Assembly: GCA_023846275.1 (NCBI GenBank)
Contig: JAIUJO010000083.1
Coordinates: 749,001 to 813,000, forward strand
Origin: Vanilla planifolia
Taxonomy: Eukaryota > Streptophyta > Magnoliopsida > Asparagales > Orchidaceae
Direction: 5' to 3'
Length of the DNA: 64,000 bases
The translations under genes and the position numbers were made by a program. Position 1 is the stretch's first letter. The number at the start of each line of letters is the position of its first letter. Positions 11,355 to 23,360 of the stretch are shown piece by piece. The notes under the pieces were generated by a model, which did no database searches, was not told where the DNA came from, and worked only from the letters and a program-made list of their open reading frames with translations.

Positions 11355-14300
11355 AGAAGAAGATTTATTAGCCATATCTTGCATAGATTCATAATTTTTA
11401 GGAGCTTGATGTACCTATCCTAGAAAATCTAATTAGAAGAGGGTTAAATAAAAAGGGTAAATTATGTCTCCCTTAACCAAAAATTGGTTTATCTTAAACT
11501 AAATCCTTTGTTTAAGGGGGTGTGGCCAAGTTTTGTTGAGCTCTTAACATGTTTTTGTAATGGTTTAAGAAACTCTAACCATAAAAGGGAATTTAGAGAA
11601 ATCAACTAAGGAGATGTCGAGTAGAAAAGTAGGTTAAGAGACAAAGAAGTAGATTTCAAGCTTTTATGTAAGAAAAGTTTTAACTAAGGAGAACTCTCTG
11701 TATACTTATTCTATATATGATTATCTTTGAGTTCATACTATATATTCAGTTAAGATCTAAGCCAATTTAAAAAGGAATTACTTTGTCAAAATACATATGA
11801 AACCATGAAAAATTAATTGTGATTCTTCTTAAAGAACCTCGCTTAGGAAAGAGAAAATTCCTTCTACCCATGACAAATGAGGATTTTTTTCTAAATAAAT
11901 GAGTCAATTATCATTGTTTCTTATGTAATATTTATAGTGGAACCATGCCAAATAAGTAAATTAGCATTTTTCTTTTTAATGCAAAGTTGTTTCCATAATT
12001 ATGTTGCATGTTTTGATTTGTTTATAAATACGGTAAGTAGATGAATTTAAAATAAAAATTGTTGAAGAAAATCACACTTTAACTTAGACAATATCAAGTG
12101 GAACAAATTAAAACCATGCTACCTCTTTTGCCTTGTTTGTTGTCTAAGCATGTATGCCACAAGCATGGATTATCATGACAATTGTTAAAAAATTGGAAAA
12201 AAATGGAGATGAAAATTTTATTTAATGTAATCAATAACTTAGAAAAGATAGTCTTGTTTTATTACTATATCTTGCTAGAAGTTAAGATCCCATCTAAAGT
12301 TCTTCTTCTTTCATAATAAAATTGATGTTTGTCAATATAGATCTAGTGTAACATTACTTCTTAATTATTGCATGCATAGACAATGAGTTTCAAGGCATAA
12401 CAAACCAAGCGATGTGTAAAATTGAGATTTAGTTCTATGTTAGTATAAAAATTTAATTTTTGAATTGTATATTTGATGTGCATCGCTATGGTTGCATTTG
12501 AAATTACTGGAAATCTTAGTTGATAACATTAGAAGGTAAAAATGTGTGTATTTGAAATTCTAACTGATATGGTTTGAACCTTAGCTTAATTGATAAATTA
12601 TTATTGTGTGTGTGGAAAGACAACCAAAAAATTTGGAAAATGTTTTAGCCAAGTGTCCCTTCTCTTGGCTATGCTTGGGAAGCATGGAACCCTTTCATGG
12701 CTAAGTGATTGGAGTAATTGCCTCAACATATACGAGAAGTCATATAGCTTCTAAGGTGTGTGTAGTGCTTGATTCTTTGTTAGGAAGCCTTCGAGAGCTT
12801 TGTTTAAATCCTTAGAATAGGTATTAATGATGACGTTAGACATTAAAGTAAATGTTTATGTATGATTAACAATTCTTAGTAAAGTTAACTTGAAAATTTA
12901 AGGTCTTTGGATATGATTATGTTGATAAGCATAGACTTGGAATCAAGCTCAATGGCATAAAAATAATCTATAGAATAGAAAGCTATAATATAATGTCCTT
13001 TTTATCTGCTAAGTATACACTATCAATGAAGCTTTATGCACATTACAATTAGACATTGGAATGTGCTAGTTCTATTAAAGAAGTAATAAAATAATGATGT
13101 TGGCTGCCTTAAATTTAGTTCGTACTATGTGCAATACCAAAAGTGTTTTTATTTATGTCCTTAAGCCATATGATGGCATCTTAAATGGTGATCTATGGAA
13201 TTCATTGCAGTTGTAGAGGGGCCATTGGATGGGTATGATGACTAAGGTTACTTTAGAGTCATAAAGTTCACTAGTGATACAAGTGGGACCCATACTTTTT
13301 TGTAAAGATAATCAACTAAATATTTAATTATTCTATTAGTAAAATTCAAGACCATGTAGACATTATGTTAGCATTGATAGGCGTGGTCTTAGACACAACC
13401 AGTATGAAAAACTAGCTTAAAGTTTTTTAACTTATTCATTTATGATTTTTTAAAAATTCTAAGGCATTTAGACATAATAGGCCTTTTATTATCCTTACTC
13501 ACTTAAGAGATAGACACTTTAGTTACCTTACTTCTTTGTCCAACAGTAGTTATGCATTAATGCATAAGCCTATAATAGGAGTGTTAGATTATAGAGTAAA
13601 AATCTTTAGAATTGCCAAGATGCCATTATATAAATAGTTCAAAGAGAGAATATTTGAACATTTTGCACATTAATGAATTACATAATGTGAAATGCCTTTT
13701 ACGGTAGTACTTATGGTTGTTAAGGAGCCTTAGAACCTTAAAGGGATGGTTCATGTGATCAACATTTTTTCATTGAGTATTAGATTACATGATGTGAAAG
13801 AAGTTTAGGTCTTGTCATGTTTCTTTTGCAAAAGAAAGTGTGCTACATCGGTTAGTCATAGTAAGCATCAAATTAATCACAGTATAAGAAAATGGAATTA
13901 AGTTATTGGTAGACGATGATCTCATTATAGTAGTTAAAATATAATGCTATTAGTTTACATGATTTAGTCTATTATTTCATTCATTTTTTTTACTACCACT
14001 AGTCAATTTGATAGCATAATTCAAAGAATCCTTATTGAATCTCCGAGCTCACCCCTTTATATTTTTGTAAGATTAAGGAGTCAGAACTATTGAGAAGCAA
14101 AATTAGAGATTGTTAGATTTAATACATTAGTTAGATGATTCACCATCTTTATTTCACCATCTTTATTTCACCTTTAAGAGTTGTAGATTTGATACTTATT
14201 TATCATTAATTATATTTTATTACTTGTGGGTTGTATCAAATAGTGTTGTTATTAGGCTTAATAGATATTATATTTTTTTTATTTGACTTTGATAGTGATA

Positions 14301-14555
14301 AATGGTGTTGCCTTAGACTAGACTAGGTTTCAATGGTTTATTAATTTTTTGGATACAATTTTTAGGCTTTGGTCTTGTGATTAAGAAAAACTGTTGGATT
14401 CTTTGCATGATAGTATTTTGTATGCTGCCATATTACAAAAATTATTGGTATGTTTTGATAACATGATTCATTTAATTTGGGTCATGCTCATTATTAAAGA
14501 AAAAGCTGGGAGTGGCTATAAAATATTTTACAATAAACTAAGGCAGAAGATGATG

Positions 14556-14558
<3 letters not shown>

Positions 14559-14623
<65 letters not shown>
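14559..14623. repeat. (TA)n microsatellite, about 32 units
   Basis: An uninterrupted TA dinucleotide run of about 64 bp lies about 170 bp upstream of the first LINE similarity. The open frame ending in repeated isoleucine-tyrosine across it is an artefact of the repeat. Confidence 0.97.
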
Positions 14624-14627
<4 letters not shown>

Positions 14628-14779
14628 AGTCACAACGTAGGACTTTCATATGATAAATCTATATTGAAATGTAATGTCATAACTAAGAGAAGTAACATTT
14701 CAATAATATGCTCTTTTTTAAATTATGTGAAAGTAGGATGACATCTCAAATCAGATTTTAAAATTATTTTCTTGTTGGT

Positions 14780-15845
14780 ATGCTCCTTTCCCTTACTTGG
14801 TAGATTTCATGTACGCATTGGAGTCATCGCCCTTCTTTTATGGTGAATCAAGGGAGTTTTCCAACCTCTCTAATAAAGATAATATCAATGTCTTTTTAAA
14901 GTGTGTTACGGAGGTCATGTTCAATGATGATGATATCTCCAAAATGGCTACAGCCTTCAAACTCGCTTTAATTGGCAACATTCTCACATTCAAGGCCCAA
15001 CATTGAGTTCCTAAGAGTTGAAATCTAAACAAATTGGCTCCTTTGGATCTATTGTGATAAATAATACATATGATCCTAAGATTTTCACAAAATTAAATGA
15101 CATTTATTGTTCGTGTACAAATTTCATAAAATTGTAGACTTTCAAATAAGAATCTTCAAATGGCTCGTAGATTTTTGACTCAAAATTTAACCTTTGTGAG
15201 TTTTTCTATAGACCTCATGGAAGTGGCTTCAAATCCTCTTTGTCAAAAAGTTAGCCCTACTCTCTATTACATCATTAGTCAACTAGCCATTAAATGTTGA
15301 TGTTACAATAGTTAACTTAACGAGGCCTTATGGGGCTCGAATCAACATAGAGCTTGATCATTCTAAAGACATGTCATCACATATTAGAATACTTGGAATG
15401 ATCAACAACAATAATAGTTTCTAGAAAAATAGCAGGCACTAAAAATCTTCCAATCTATTATTTAAGTTATTGCAAAAAACATAACTAGTCAACTATTACA
15501 ACAAGAAAAAAAATTCTAGATATATGCAAGAAATGGTGAAGAAGAGATAATTCCAATTCACCAAGTAATAAATGATATGAAACCCCAAACTTTGGTAGTC
15601 TTTAGTGTAGACACCCAAATGTTGGATAATGAAAATACATCAATGAGGGAAAGTATGGGAATAGAAGTTGATAAGGGTATCACTAGTAACTTAACATGTG
15701 ACAAATTCTACTCCCTCTACAAGACAAAAAATAACTTTCTTAACTATATCACAAAACATCAATACTTAGTAAAAGAACCATAATGTACTATGAATCATTT
15801 CTTCAATAACTATATTAACAAATTCAATGAACAAGTAATCTTTCT
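14780..15845 (+). pseudogene. LINE copy A, ORF1 remnant (DUF4283-type domain)
   Basis: This is the first part of a plant L1-type LINE. The open piece 14,797-15,006 contains DDISKMATAFKLALIGN. It matches the start of the DUF4283 domain in LINE ORF1 proteins (acidic stretch, then FKFALVGKF). Near 15,325-15,420 the translation RPYGARINIELDHSKD...HIRILGM resembles the later RPSYARVxVELDLSKP block. The frame is interrupted by stops and shifts. The same order of blocks occurs in LINE copy B (27.14-28.16 kb), including the segments near 15,600-15,840 and 27,950-28,160, confirming a shared family. The copy is interrupted near 15,845 by a minus-strand Gypsy element, and its continuation resumes near 23,390. 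Confidence 0.75.
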
Positions 15846-15846
15846 A

Positions 15847-16480
15847 TGAGATTTTCTCACATTATGCTCTCACCAGTACGCCTATTTGTTCTAGCCAAAA
15901 TAGTTGAATTTGAAGTACAAAAAAATGGTGAGAAATTAAGTATTAAAGAGAAGAAGGTCAAAGCTTTTGCCACAAGAAAATTGAATAGTAAAAGAAGTTC
16001 TTCTTCTTTCATCATTCTTGCTTCTTTATATTGGAATATTTTATTACAAAGTGAATAATATTTTAATTTCCAAAATACACATTTGACCTTTGATGAAAAG
16101 ATTACAACTGACAAACTTTTGCATCTGTGGATCCATACCAACATATGAAAGCCCATGGTACACTTGAATTTGATGCACCATTTAGCACTACTTGAGCAAA
16201 GGCCATAGTAGGTGGCACTTATCCTACACAATACCCACAGAGCTACCCACCTAAAGCATGCTCATGTATATGTGGGGGTTGCATGATCTCCTTTTCATAT
16301 GTGGTGCACATAAACAAAGTTAGCACTACACATGGAGTGAAGCACATGTGGTGTTTGAAGTTAAGCATACATAAGACAACTGTTCATTCCAACATGACTA
16401 GAAATAGTTGTATTTTTTACACATCTTTGCTCTTGTTTTGGCTTTTTTTTGAGTTCCATTGAATCAACTTGGCTAGATCA
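15847..16480 (-). repeat. putative LTR of the minus-strand Gypsy element
   Basis: On the minus strand the sequence begins TGATCTAGCC at 16,480, directly after a purine-rich stretch (minus AAAAAATGAGGAGAAGA, 16,481-16,497). It ends in CA at 15,847. This gives a 634-bp unit with TG...CA termini next to a polypurine tract and downstream of the integrase remnant, as expected for a 3' LTR. The sequence is GC-richer than its flanks. The 124-codon minus frame inside it has no family resemblance. The second LTR was not found near 23.4 kb, so the assignment lacks its usual proof. Confidence 0.55.
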
Positions 16481-17395
16481 TCTTCTCCTCATTTTTTCAA
16501 TATTATTCAAAACAAAAATGAGGGATAATGATTAACCTTTCTCAAAGCTATACAATTTGTAGTAGTAAGTATTTTTCCCTTCTTCACAATTTTGTATTAC
16601 GTCTATGACTTGTTCCTTATCATAACAATTCCTTTCTAGATGATGTTATCTTAATTTAAGATCTTATCATCATTCATTAGAAAGTCATGCATTGGTGGTA
16701 AGTGTTTTTGATGTTCTTTATCAAACAAAAATGGCTCACAAGCCTTCAAGTTAGCCATATTCACTATTAAGAACATTTTCATATATCATTGTCACTCAAC
16801 TAGATAAGTATTATCATTAATTCCTTATATTGTCTTAAAAAGTCTATATCATATTAGTTTTATCTTCTTTCCATGTACTTTAAATCTTTCCTTCCTAATA
16901 TGTAGCCAAATAAGGTAATCTTTTGTGAACATCTTCTCAGCTTTATGTTGGTCATGTCTTCGCTTATACTTCTATGATTTTAGTAGTTGTATTTTGGCAT
17001 TGAAATTTATTCCTTTTATTGTATCTAGAATGTTTTCAGCTTTTTGTTGAATATCACTTCTAAATTCTCCTATTCCATGTATCTTGAAATTCAAGTGTGG
17101 AAAGCTTTGGGGTGCAATTAACAAACAATCTTTGAAAGATTGCTTATTTATCAATACACAATGTGATTGCACGAAAGTGATAAATATATAAAACTTTCAC
17201 TCCATGTTTTTGGCTGGTCTACATTATAAACTCCAAATATTATTGACTAAAATTGGTATCCATCTTTTCCTACATTGCTCACTACATTATAATACACTAA
17301 TTCCATGCAATTTGCCTTCTTCATAAAAGTGGTATCGATCATTTCTTACATTGCTACTCAAATTTATTCAATAATCGAATATCATGATTTCACAT
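16480..17395 (-). pseudogene. Gypsy integrase C-terminal remnant
   Basis: Minus-strand translation gives a DQPKTWSE-type block (near 17,210), a QKAENI...-like helix region (near 17,030), then RRHDQHKAEKMF and WLHIRKERFKV (16,980-16,880) and a VNMANLKACEP end (near 16,765). These match the end of the core and the C-terminal domain of plant Gypsy integrases. It belongs to the minus-strand fossil and is separated from the rest of the integrase by the pyrimidine tract. Confidence 0.78.
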
Positions 17396-17420
17396 GACTA
17401 AGGATAAGCAATTTCCCTAC

Positions 17421-19094
17421 TTATTCTTCTTCTACTCCTACTTTTTTTTTCTTCTTCTTCTTTTTCCTCTTCCTCCACTTCTTCTCCATCTTCTTCTACT
17501 TATTTTACTTCTTCCTCCTCCACCTCCTCTTGTTCTTCTTCTTCTTGATCATATACTTCCTCTTCATCTTCTTCTTCTTCTTCTTCTTCTTCTTTTTCTT
17601 TCTCTGCTACTTCTTCTTCATCTTGTCCTTCTTCTTCTTCTTCATCTTCTCTTCCTTCTTCTTCTCCTCCTTCTCCTTCTTGTTCCACTTTGTCTTCTTC
17701 ATCTTCTTCTTCATCACCATCTTCTTCTTATTATTATTTTTCCTGTTCTACTTCTCATTCTACTCCCTTTCATTCAATGATTCTTTCCTTCTTCCTTCCT
17801 ATCTTCTTCTTCTTCTTCTTCTTTCCCTCTTCTTCATCATCTATTCTTCTTCTTCTTGCTCTTCTTCTTCTATTCTTCTTCTTCTTTCTCTTTTTCTTCT
17901 TCTTCTTTTAGTTCTTCCTGTTCTTTTTTCTCTTCTTCTTCTTCCTTTTTCTTTCTTTATTAATTTATTTTTCCTTTCATTCCTTCTTTCTTTCTTCTTC
18001 ATCTTTCTTTATTCCTTTCATTTTCTCAATCTTCGTCTTCCCTTTCTTCCTCTTCATCATCTTCTTCTTTTTCTTTCTTTCTTTCTCCCTTCCATTCTCT
18101 CTTTCTTCATTTTCTTCTTCTTCTTACTATCTTTATTTCTTTTTTCTTTATTTACCTTCTTCTTTTTCTTCTTCTTCTGTTATTACTTTTACTTCACTTT
18201 CTTCTTCTTCTTCTTCTTCCATTTCTTCTTCTTCTTCTTCTTCTTCTTCTTCTTCTTTCTCCTTCTTCTTCTTCTCATTCTTCTTCTTCTTCTTCCTTTC
18301 TTTCTTTCAATCATTTATTCTTTCTATCTTTTTTCTTCTTCTTCTCTTTCTTATTCTTTTTCATCAACTTTGCCACTTCTTCTTTTTCTCCTTCTAATAC
18401 AACTACTACTTCTTCTGCATATATTTCTTTCTTTCTTTCTTTCTTTTTTTCTCTTTCATCTATTTCTTCTTCTTCTTTTTTTTCTTCATCATCTTTTTCT
18501 TCTTTCCTCCTTCCTTTCTTTCTTCTTCTTCTTCTCCTTCTTCTTCTTCTTCTTCATTTTCTTCTTCTTCTTCTTATTCTTCTACTTCCTTTTTTATTTC
18601 TTTCTTTCTTTTGTTGTTTCCCTTCTTTTTCATCATCTTCATCATTGTCATCTTCTTCTTCTTCATCTTCCTTTTCTTCTTCTTTCTTTTTTTCTTTCAT
18701 TAATTATTTCTTTCTTCCTTTTTTCTTCTACTTATTCTTCTTTTGCTTTTTCCTCTACTTCTTCTTTCATTCTTTCCTTCCTTTTAATACTTATTCTTCT
18801 TCTTCTTCATGTTCTACTACTACTACTTCTTTCTTTCTTTCATTCTATCTTTCTTCATCTTCTTCTTCTGTTCTTCTTATTCTTTTCTTTTTTTTTCTTC
18901 TTCTTCTTTCTTACTTTCTTTCCCTACTTTCTTTCTTTATTCTTCTTCTTCTTCTTCACCTTTCTTTCTTTCTTCTTCTTTGTCTCCTACTCCTTCTTGG
19001 TCTTCTTTATATTCTTATTATTATTATTATTATTCTTCTTCTTCTTCTCCTTATTTTATTTCCTTCTTTCTTTCTTTCTTCTTCCTCTTCTTCA
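17421..19094 (+). repeat. 1.67-kb TTC-type polypyrimidine tract (GAA on the minus strand)
   Basis: About 1,670 bp are almost purely pyrimidine on the plus strand. They are built from imperfect TTC units mixed with TTTC, CTC, ATC and TAT variants, with occasional A and rare G. The long F/S/L-rich plus frame (17,530-19,107), its overlapping serine-rich frames and the glutamate-rich minus frame (17,500-17,688) are products of composition and not genes. The tract lies inside the integrase part of the minus-strand Gypsy fossil. Tracts of this kind can form intramolecular triplex (H-DNA) and hinder replication or transcription. That is known for GAA/TTC repeats generally and is inferred here. Confidence 0.97.
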
Positions 19095-19780
19095 AGTTGT
19101 AACTTGAACAAGGTTTTTAGCCATACAAAGATATTGGTTTCTTATGTGATTGATTGATGCAATATGATGTTTTAATTTGTTTTGCAAAACTAGTATGTTC
19201 TTGTATGTGTCTTTTACTATTTCTTTCTCTTTTTCCTATGCTTTTTGTTTAATTAGCATTTGTTCATCTTTCTTAACAATTGATTAGTATGTTTTCATTA
19301 TATCATGCATTGTAGGGTTTTGTATGCTTGGAATATTTTGGATCAAAAATGCTTGGGTGAGTGTGATTAAAACATGTGATCAAATAAACTCTGATGCATC
19401 TATAAGATAAAAGAAAAATAGTTGTATTTAGATAGATTTATATTTTTTATTTTTTAGATATGCATAAAACAAATCTATAATACTATTTAAAGATTTTATT
19501 TTTTATTTCAAGGTTGATTGATTGATTTCAAGATAGAATTATCATTTGAGTTTTTAAGTTTTGTATAAAACAAATCTATAAAAGAGTTGAAAATGTTTTC
19601 AAGATTTGATTGAAGGCATATCAACAATTTTATCTTTTCGATAATATTTAGTTATACATTTCTTGATTTATTTTCTATCTTAAAAAGTTAAAATTATATC
19701 TTAATCAAGCATACAATATGACATTAATTTGATGATCAATGGTACATATAGTTTTTAGAAGAAAATGACAATTACTTGTT
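19095..19780. other. unassigned DNA between pyrimidine tract and integrase core
   Basis: About 690 bp of AT-rich sequence on the right side of the TTC tract. It lies where the middle of the integrase would be expected but shows no convincing integrase similarity. It may have arrived together with the tract, or be integrase sequence decayed beyond recognition. Confidence 0.4.
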
Positions 19781-20010
19781 CACTTGCAATCCCTTATTTG
19801 CATGACTGTACTCTATCCATCTTGGAAATTCTATCTACGATTACAAATTGGGAGTTATGTTCTTATGAAGCCATTGATAGATCATTGATAAAATCTTTTA
19901 AGATTTTATTCCAATGACTTGTCAGTACTGGTAGTAGTATATGTATTTCTTATTTATGATCAGATGGTTTTGGTGCAACAAAAAACATTCACCTATCAAT
20001 AAATTTCTTA
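19780..20010 (-). pseudogene. Gypsy integrase N-terminal/core remnant
   Basis: The minus-strand translation contains DVKKFIDRCFLLHQ, matching the end of the integrase zinc-binding domain (DVxxFVxRCxxCQ). It is followed by residues matching LSMDF at the start of the catalytic core and FQDG-like residues where FSKMAHF is usual. It is part of the minus-strand Gypsy fossil. Confidence 0.72.
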
Positions 20011-20699
20011 ACATCTAAATTCATGGGGGGTCAATAACCATACCTTTGAAAATTAAGAGTGGTCTTTGAAACTCCAATGTGTCTTAAGGCCTTGGCAATG
20101 TGAGCTACACTTATGCAATATTTGTTATCACCATCTTGATGTACACAACTTTATTTTTGATAAAATACTTTGAGTATTTACCTCATTTTTTCTATTGATA
20201 AATTTTGCAAAACTTGGGGTAATCTTTATATTTTATAACCAACTACTTAAATTCTACAAGTTATATTACCATTATAGTTGTTAAACATAGTAAGATTGAA
20301 GGAGGTCAAGAAAGTATCTTTACAAGTTTGTTCAAGGTGCCTTTCTTATATTTAATAGTCAGGCTTAATTATTGTAGGTGTGATGAACGCTTGAAGTGTC
20401 GTACAATTTTTATTTTTGATTGAGTCTACAAATATTGGAGTGGCTAATGATCTGAGTGCTATAAGTTATTTTCTAAGGGTGTATGGCCTTTATTGTTTTA
20501 TAGATTGATGTAAACTAATTAGCCCTTTATCATTAATTAGTTTTTTTATTCTACTAGTAGTAATTAAAAATAGTTTGCTAGTGCTTGCCTTATTCCATTA
20601 AAACTACATTTATAACTAACCCTGATGCATCTACTTGTATCTCAAATGGATATTTTAGATTGGTAAAGCTAGAACTAGTGCTTCACAAATTACCTCTTT

Positions 20700-21400
20700 T
20701 AATTATCAAAAAGTCTACAGATGTATTTTTATCCTCTCAAATTTTAAATGTCGACAAGTTAGTGCATGAAACGGTGCTAGTCTTTCAAAGAATCCTTTGA
20801 TGAATTTTCTTAGGTATTGACAAGCTCTATGAAAACCTCTAACATTGGTAGTACCATGAGGTGTAGAACATTTCTCAATTGCATTAATCTTCTCCTTGTC
20901 AATGTTTATTCCACCCTTTCTAACTCAATATCCCAAATATAAAATGGTTTCCCTTGCATACTCTGACATCTTCTCATTCAATTATAAATGATGAGATTGT
21001 AATATATCAAACACCTTCCATAAATACTTTATATGTTCTTCATGTGCACTACTATAAATGAGAATTTTATCAAGGTATATTAGCATAAAATCTTCTAAGG
21101 GAAATGAAGACCATTCCTTAGTGACATGACATTGCACAACCTAGACACCATTACTAGCCACTCATGAAATCTTTGTAGAATTTTAAAGGTTTCTTTTCAA
21201 AATTTCTCCTTCTATAATATGTACTTGAGGATACCTTGCTTAGGCATCTAATTTTGTGAATTCTCATGCATGCTTTTGGGGTCTAATAGATCATTAATTC
21301 TTCCTAGTGGATACCTATTCGTACAAGTCGTTTTGTTAAGAGCTTGACCATCCGCACACATGTGCTAACTTCTATCCTTTTTGCACTAATTCAACTAGAG
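20700..21400 (-). pseudogene. Gypsy reverse transcriptase remnant
   Basis: Minus-strand translation follows a plant Gypsy reverse transcriptase: NRYPLGRINDLLD (near 21,310), a tyrosine-leucine then DKILIYSSAHEEHIK catalytic-site region (near 21,060), YLGY (near 20,930), INIDKEKINAIEK (near 20,890), and the RGFHRACQYLRKFI connection region (near 20,830). The open plus-strand frame at 20,585-20,800 is its antisense shadow. Confidence 0.85.
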
Positions 21401-22249
21401 AGTGAAATGGTGAGTTAGTAGGTATGAGTACACCATTCTTCAATAACTCTATGACTTGCATATTAATCACTTAATTTTTTACTACTATGTTGTGATATGT
21501 AATCTATGTTTATAAGTTTGATTTGATAAAACTTAATCTGATGCTTCACAACAAAATCTGGAAATTACACTTTAGTTTAGTAAATATTGTAGAAGATTTT
21601 ATTAGTATCTTCTTAAGTTGTTTAGGTAGATTACTATACTTTTGGGAACCAATATTCAGCTTCTCAGGTCTAATTAACTATAACACATAATTTAGATTTT
21701 TATTTTCTAATCTCTTTGCTTGGCTAGTAGTAATAATAACTGCTATTAACTTTCCATTGTTAGTTATTTTATTAAATTTCTATCCAGCCTTTGTGAATCG
21801 ATGCTATTGGGCTTAACTATAGTATATATCATCTTGACTCCACAAGTATTACTAGCCAAATATGATAAAGCAAATATCGAATGAAATTGTCCCAAGGACA
21901 ACGTCATGAATATATTCTTTAGTGATTTTAAATTTTACCTTATATTATCTATAAACTCTTGCTTTAGAGGCTTTTTAACTTAACCTATGAGAATAGGGTT
22001 GGGATAAGTACAACTTTCTAAGCGGAGCTTCTCGAAAGTGCTTTTAAAGATCAAATTTGTCTAACTTCTAGTGTCTGTAGTAGGATTGACCAACTCATCT
22101 ACCTGAATATTGGTTGAAAAGTGTTCCACTCTTTTGATTATAATTTCATTAATTATAAGATCTATTGGCCCCACCAAAAAAAGATAGAACTATCTTTTTA
22201 TTGTCAAGCATTACGAAACATCTCAAATTTAGTTGCAACAAAGCTATTT

Positions 22250-23360
22250 TTTAATTATTTTTCCTAAACGTGTTTAAAAAAGGATAGTGTAAAAGATACA
22301 ACATTTTTCTCATATGGCACCTTGCTTTTTGTTGTGGGTACAATTTTTTGTGACTCTCACTTGTAAATGGTGTTGTTATTATTGTGGTTATCATCCACTT
22401 TATTGGATATTTATCTCTTCTCCTTTGTGAGTTCATTATATTAATGTTAATCCTCCCAAAGTGTGAAATACTGTCTTTTGTTCCATATTTTGACTCTTCT
22501 TCTCAATGGCCATTATATCAATGGCCATTGTAAATCTACTTGCTTATACCAAAGATTGTATAGGGATAAAGGTTAGTTATGTAGCGATAGGATAATAAAA
22601 TCCTTAGAAGTGCATAGATAAAGTCTTCATCTTTGCAATTGATATCCTTAATACTATAGCTTGTCTTTGAAGTTTAATGGTGTAATCTTAGATTGTTTGC
22701 ACTTGTCAATATTAATGGTAGAGCTACTTCCACTACCTTTCATACGTAAACTATGGGATTAAAGTTTTCTCAAATTAATTTCTCAATTAGACTCCATATT
22801 AGCTCTATATCTGAATGAGTTCTTGAATTTACATTCAACTGGGTCAACGCATGGCTCAATATTTTCAATCAATCATATACTACATTATCAAATGAAGAGT
22901 AATTGTACAAGGAGAAATAGGTCTCAAGTTAATCTAATTAGGCATCTAATGTTTTTGCATTCACAGTACCGTCATTAATAAGGTATTTCTAACTTGAATT
23001 GACCTTGTTGATTCTCATGAATTCAATAGGAATATTAATGATGGCATCCTCAAATGTACCCTTAAGTGTCCCATGATTTAAAAACCTTTTCTTTGCATGG
23101 CAATTTTTCTTTAAAAGTTATGGAGTATATCGACTTTTTAACACCATCCCTACTAATACTTCTTTTTATTGTGTTGACGAAGTAACTTGTGCATGCATAA
23201 GTGATTGCTCCCTCCTAGAACTTCTCCACCTTTTATTCATCTTTCTTACCTCCTTATATAGACACATTTGACCATTGATCCGAAGAACACTAGTTGTAGA
23301 TTCTGTGTCATCAAATCCCTTAATAGAATTTGCATGCATTTCACAAGCCATGAAGCACAA
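22250..23360 (-). pseudogene. Gypsy gag remnant
   Basis: Minus-strand translation contains the gag block DGTVNAKTLDA...LETYFSLYNYSS (near 22,970-22,890), continuing through ILSHALTQLN and ENFNPIVYV to a tyrosine-isoleucine region near 22,600. This pattern is that of plant chromovirus-like gag proteins. A KLYPQQKARC segment near 22,340 matches the lead into a zinc-knuckle region. The open piece at 23,166-23,360 is probably the region upstream of gag. LINE similarity resumes about 25 bp beyond it. Confidence 0.78.

Larger units (their letters stand above)
10490..14780. other. AT-rich DNA, no recognisable gene
   Basis: Between the plastid insertion and the first LINE copy there is AT-rich sequence with only short chance frames. 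The 118-codon minus frame at 11,036-11,392 overlaps a CA/TA microsatellite and is hydrophobic and cysteine-rich without family resemblance. A short stretch near 13,265-13,400 faintly recalls Copia RNase H (LFCKDNQ... then KIQDHVDI), but it is too weak to call. Confidence 0.5.

Noticed and set aside
11036-11392. 118-codon minus-strand frame, hydrophobic start with cysteines
   Set aside because: It starts with translation of the CA/TA microsatellite and shows no homology that I recognise.
13240-13400. Possible Copia RNase H fragment
   Set aside because: LFCKDNQ and KIQDHVDI loosely recall LFCDNQ and RTKHIDI, but flanking blocks do not support it.
14394-14624. Open frame ending in repeated isoleucine-tyrosine
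   Set aside because: It runs through the (TA)n microsatellite, and the upstream part has no family resemblance.
15857-16231. 124-codon minus-strand frame
   Set aside because: It lies inside the putative LTR of the minus-strand Gypsy element and resembles no known protein.
17530-19107. 525-codon plus-strand open frame, the longest in the window, and overlapping serine-, leucine- and glutamate-rich frames
   Set aside because: All are translations of the TTC/GAA tract. Residues are almost only F, S, L or E, D, K, and length follows from the lack of stop codons in pyrimidine-only DNA.
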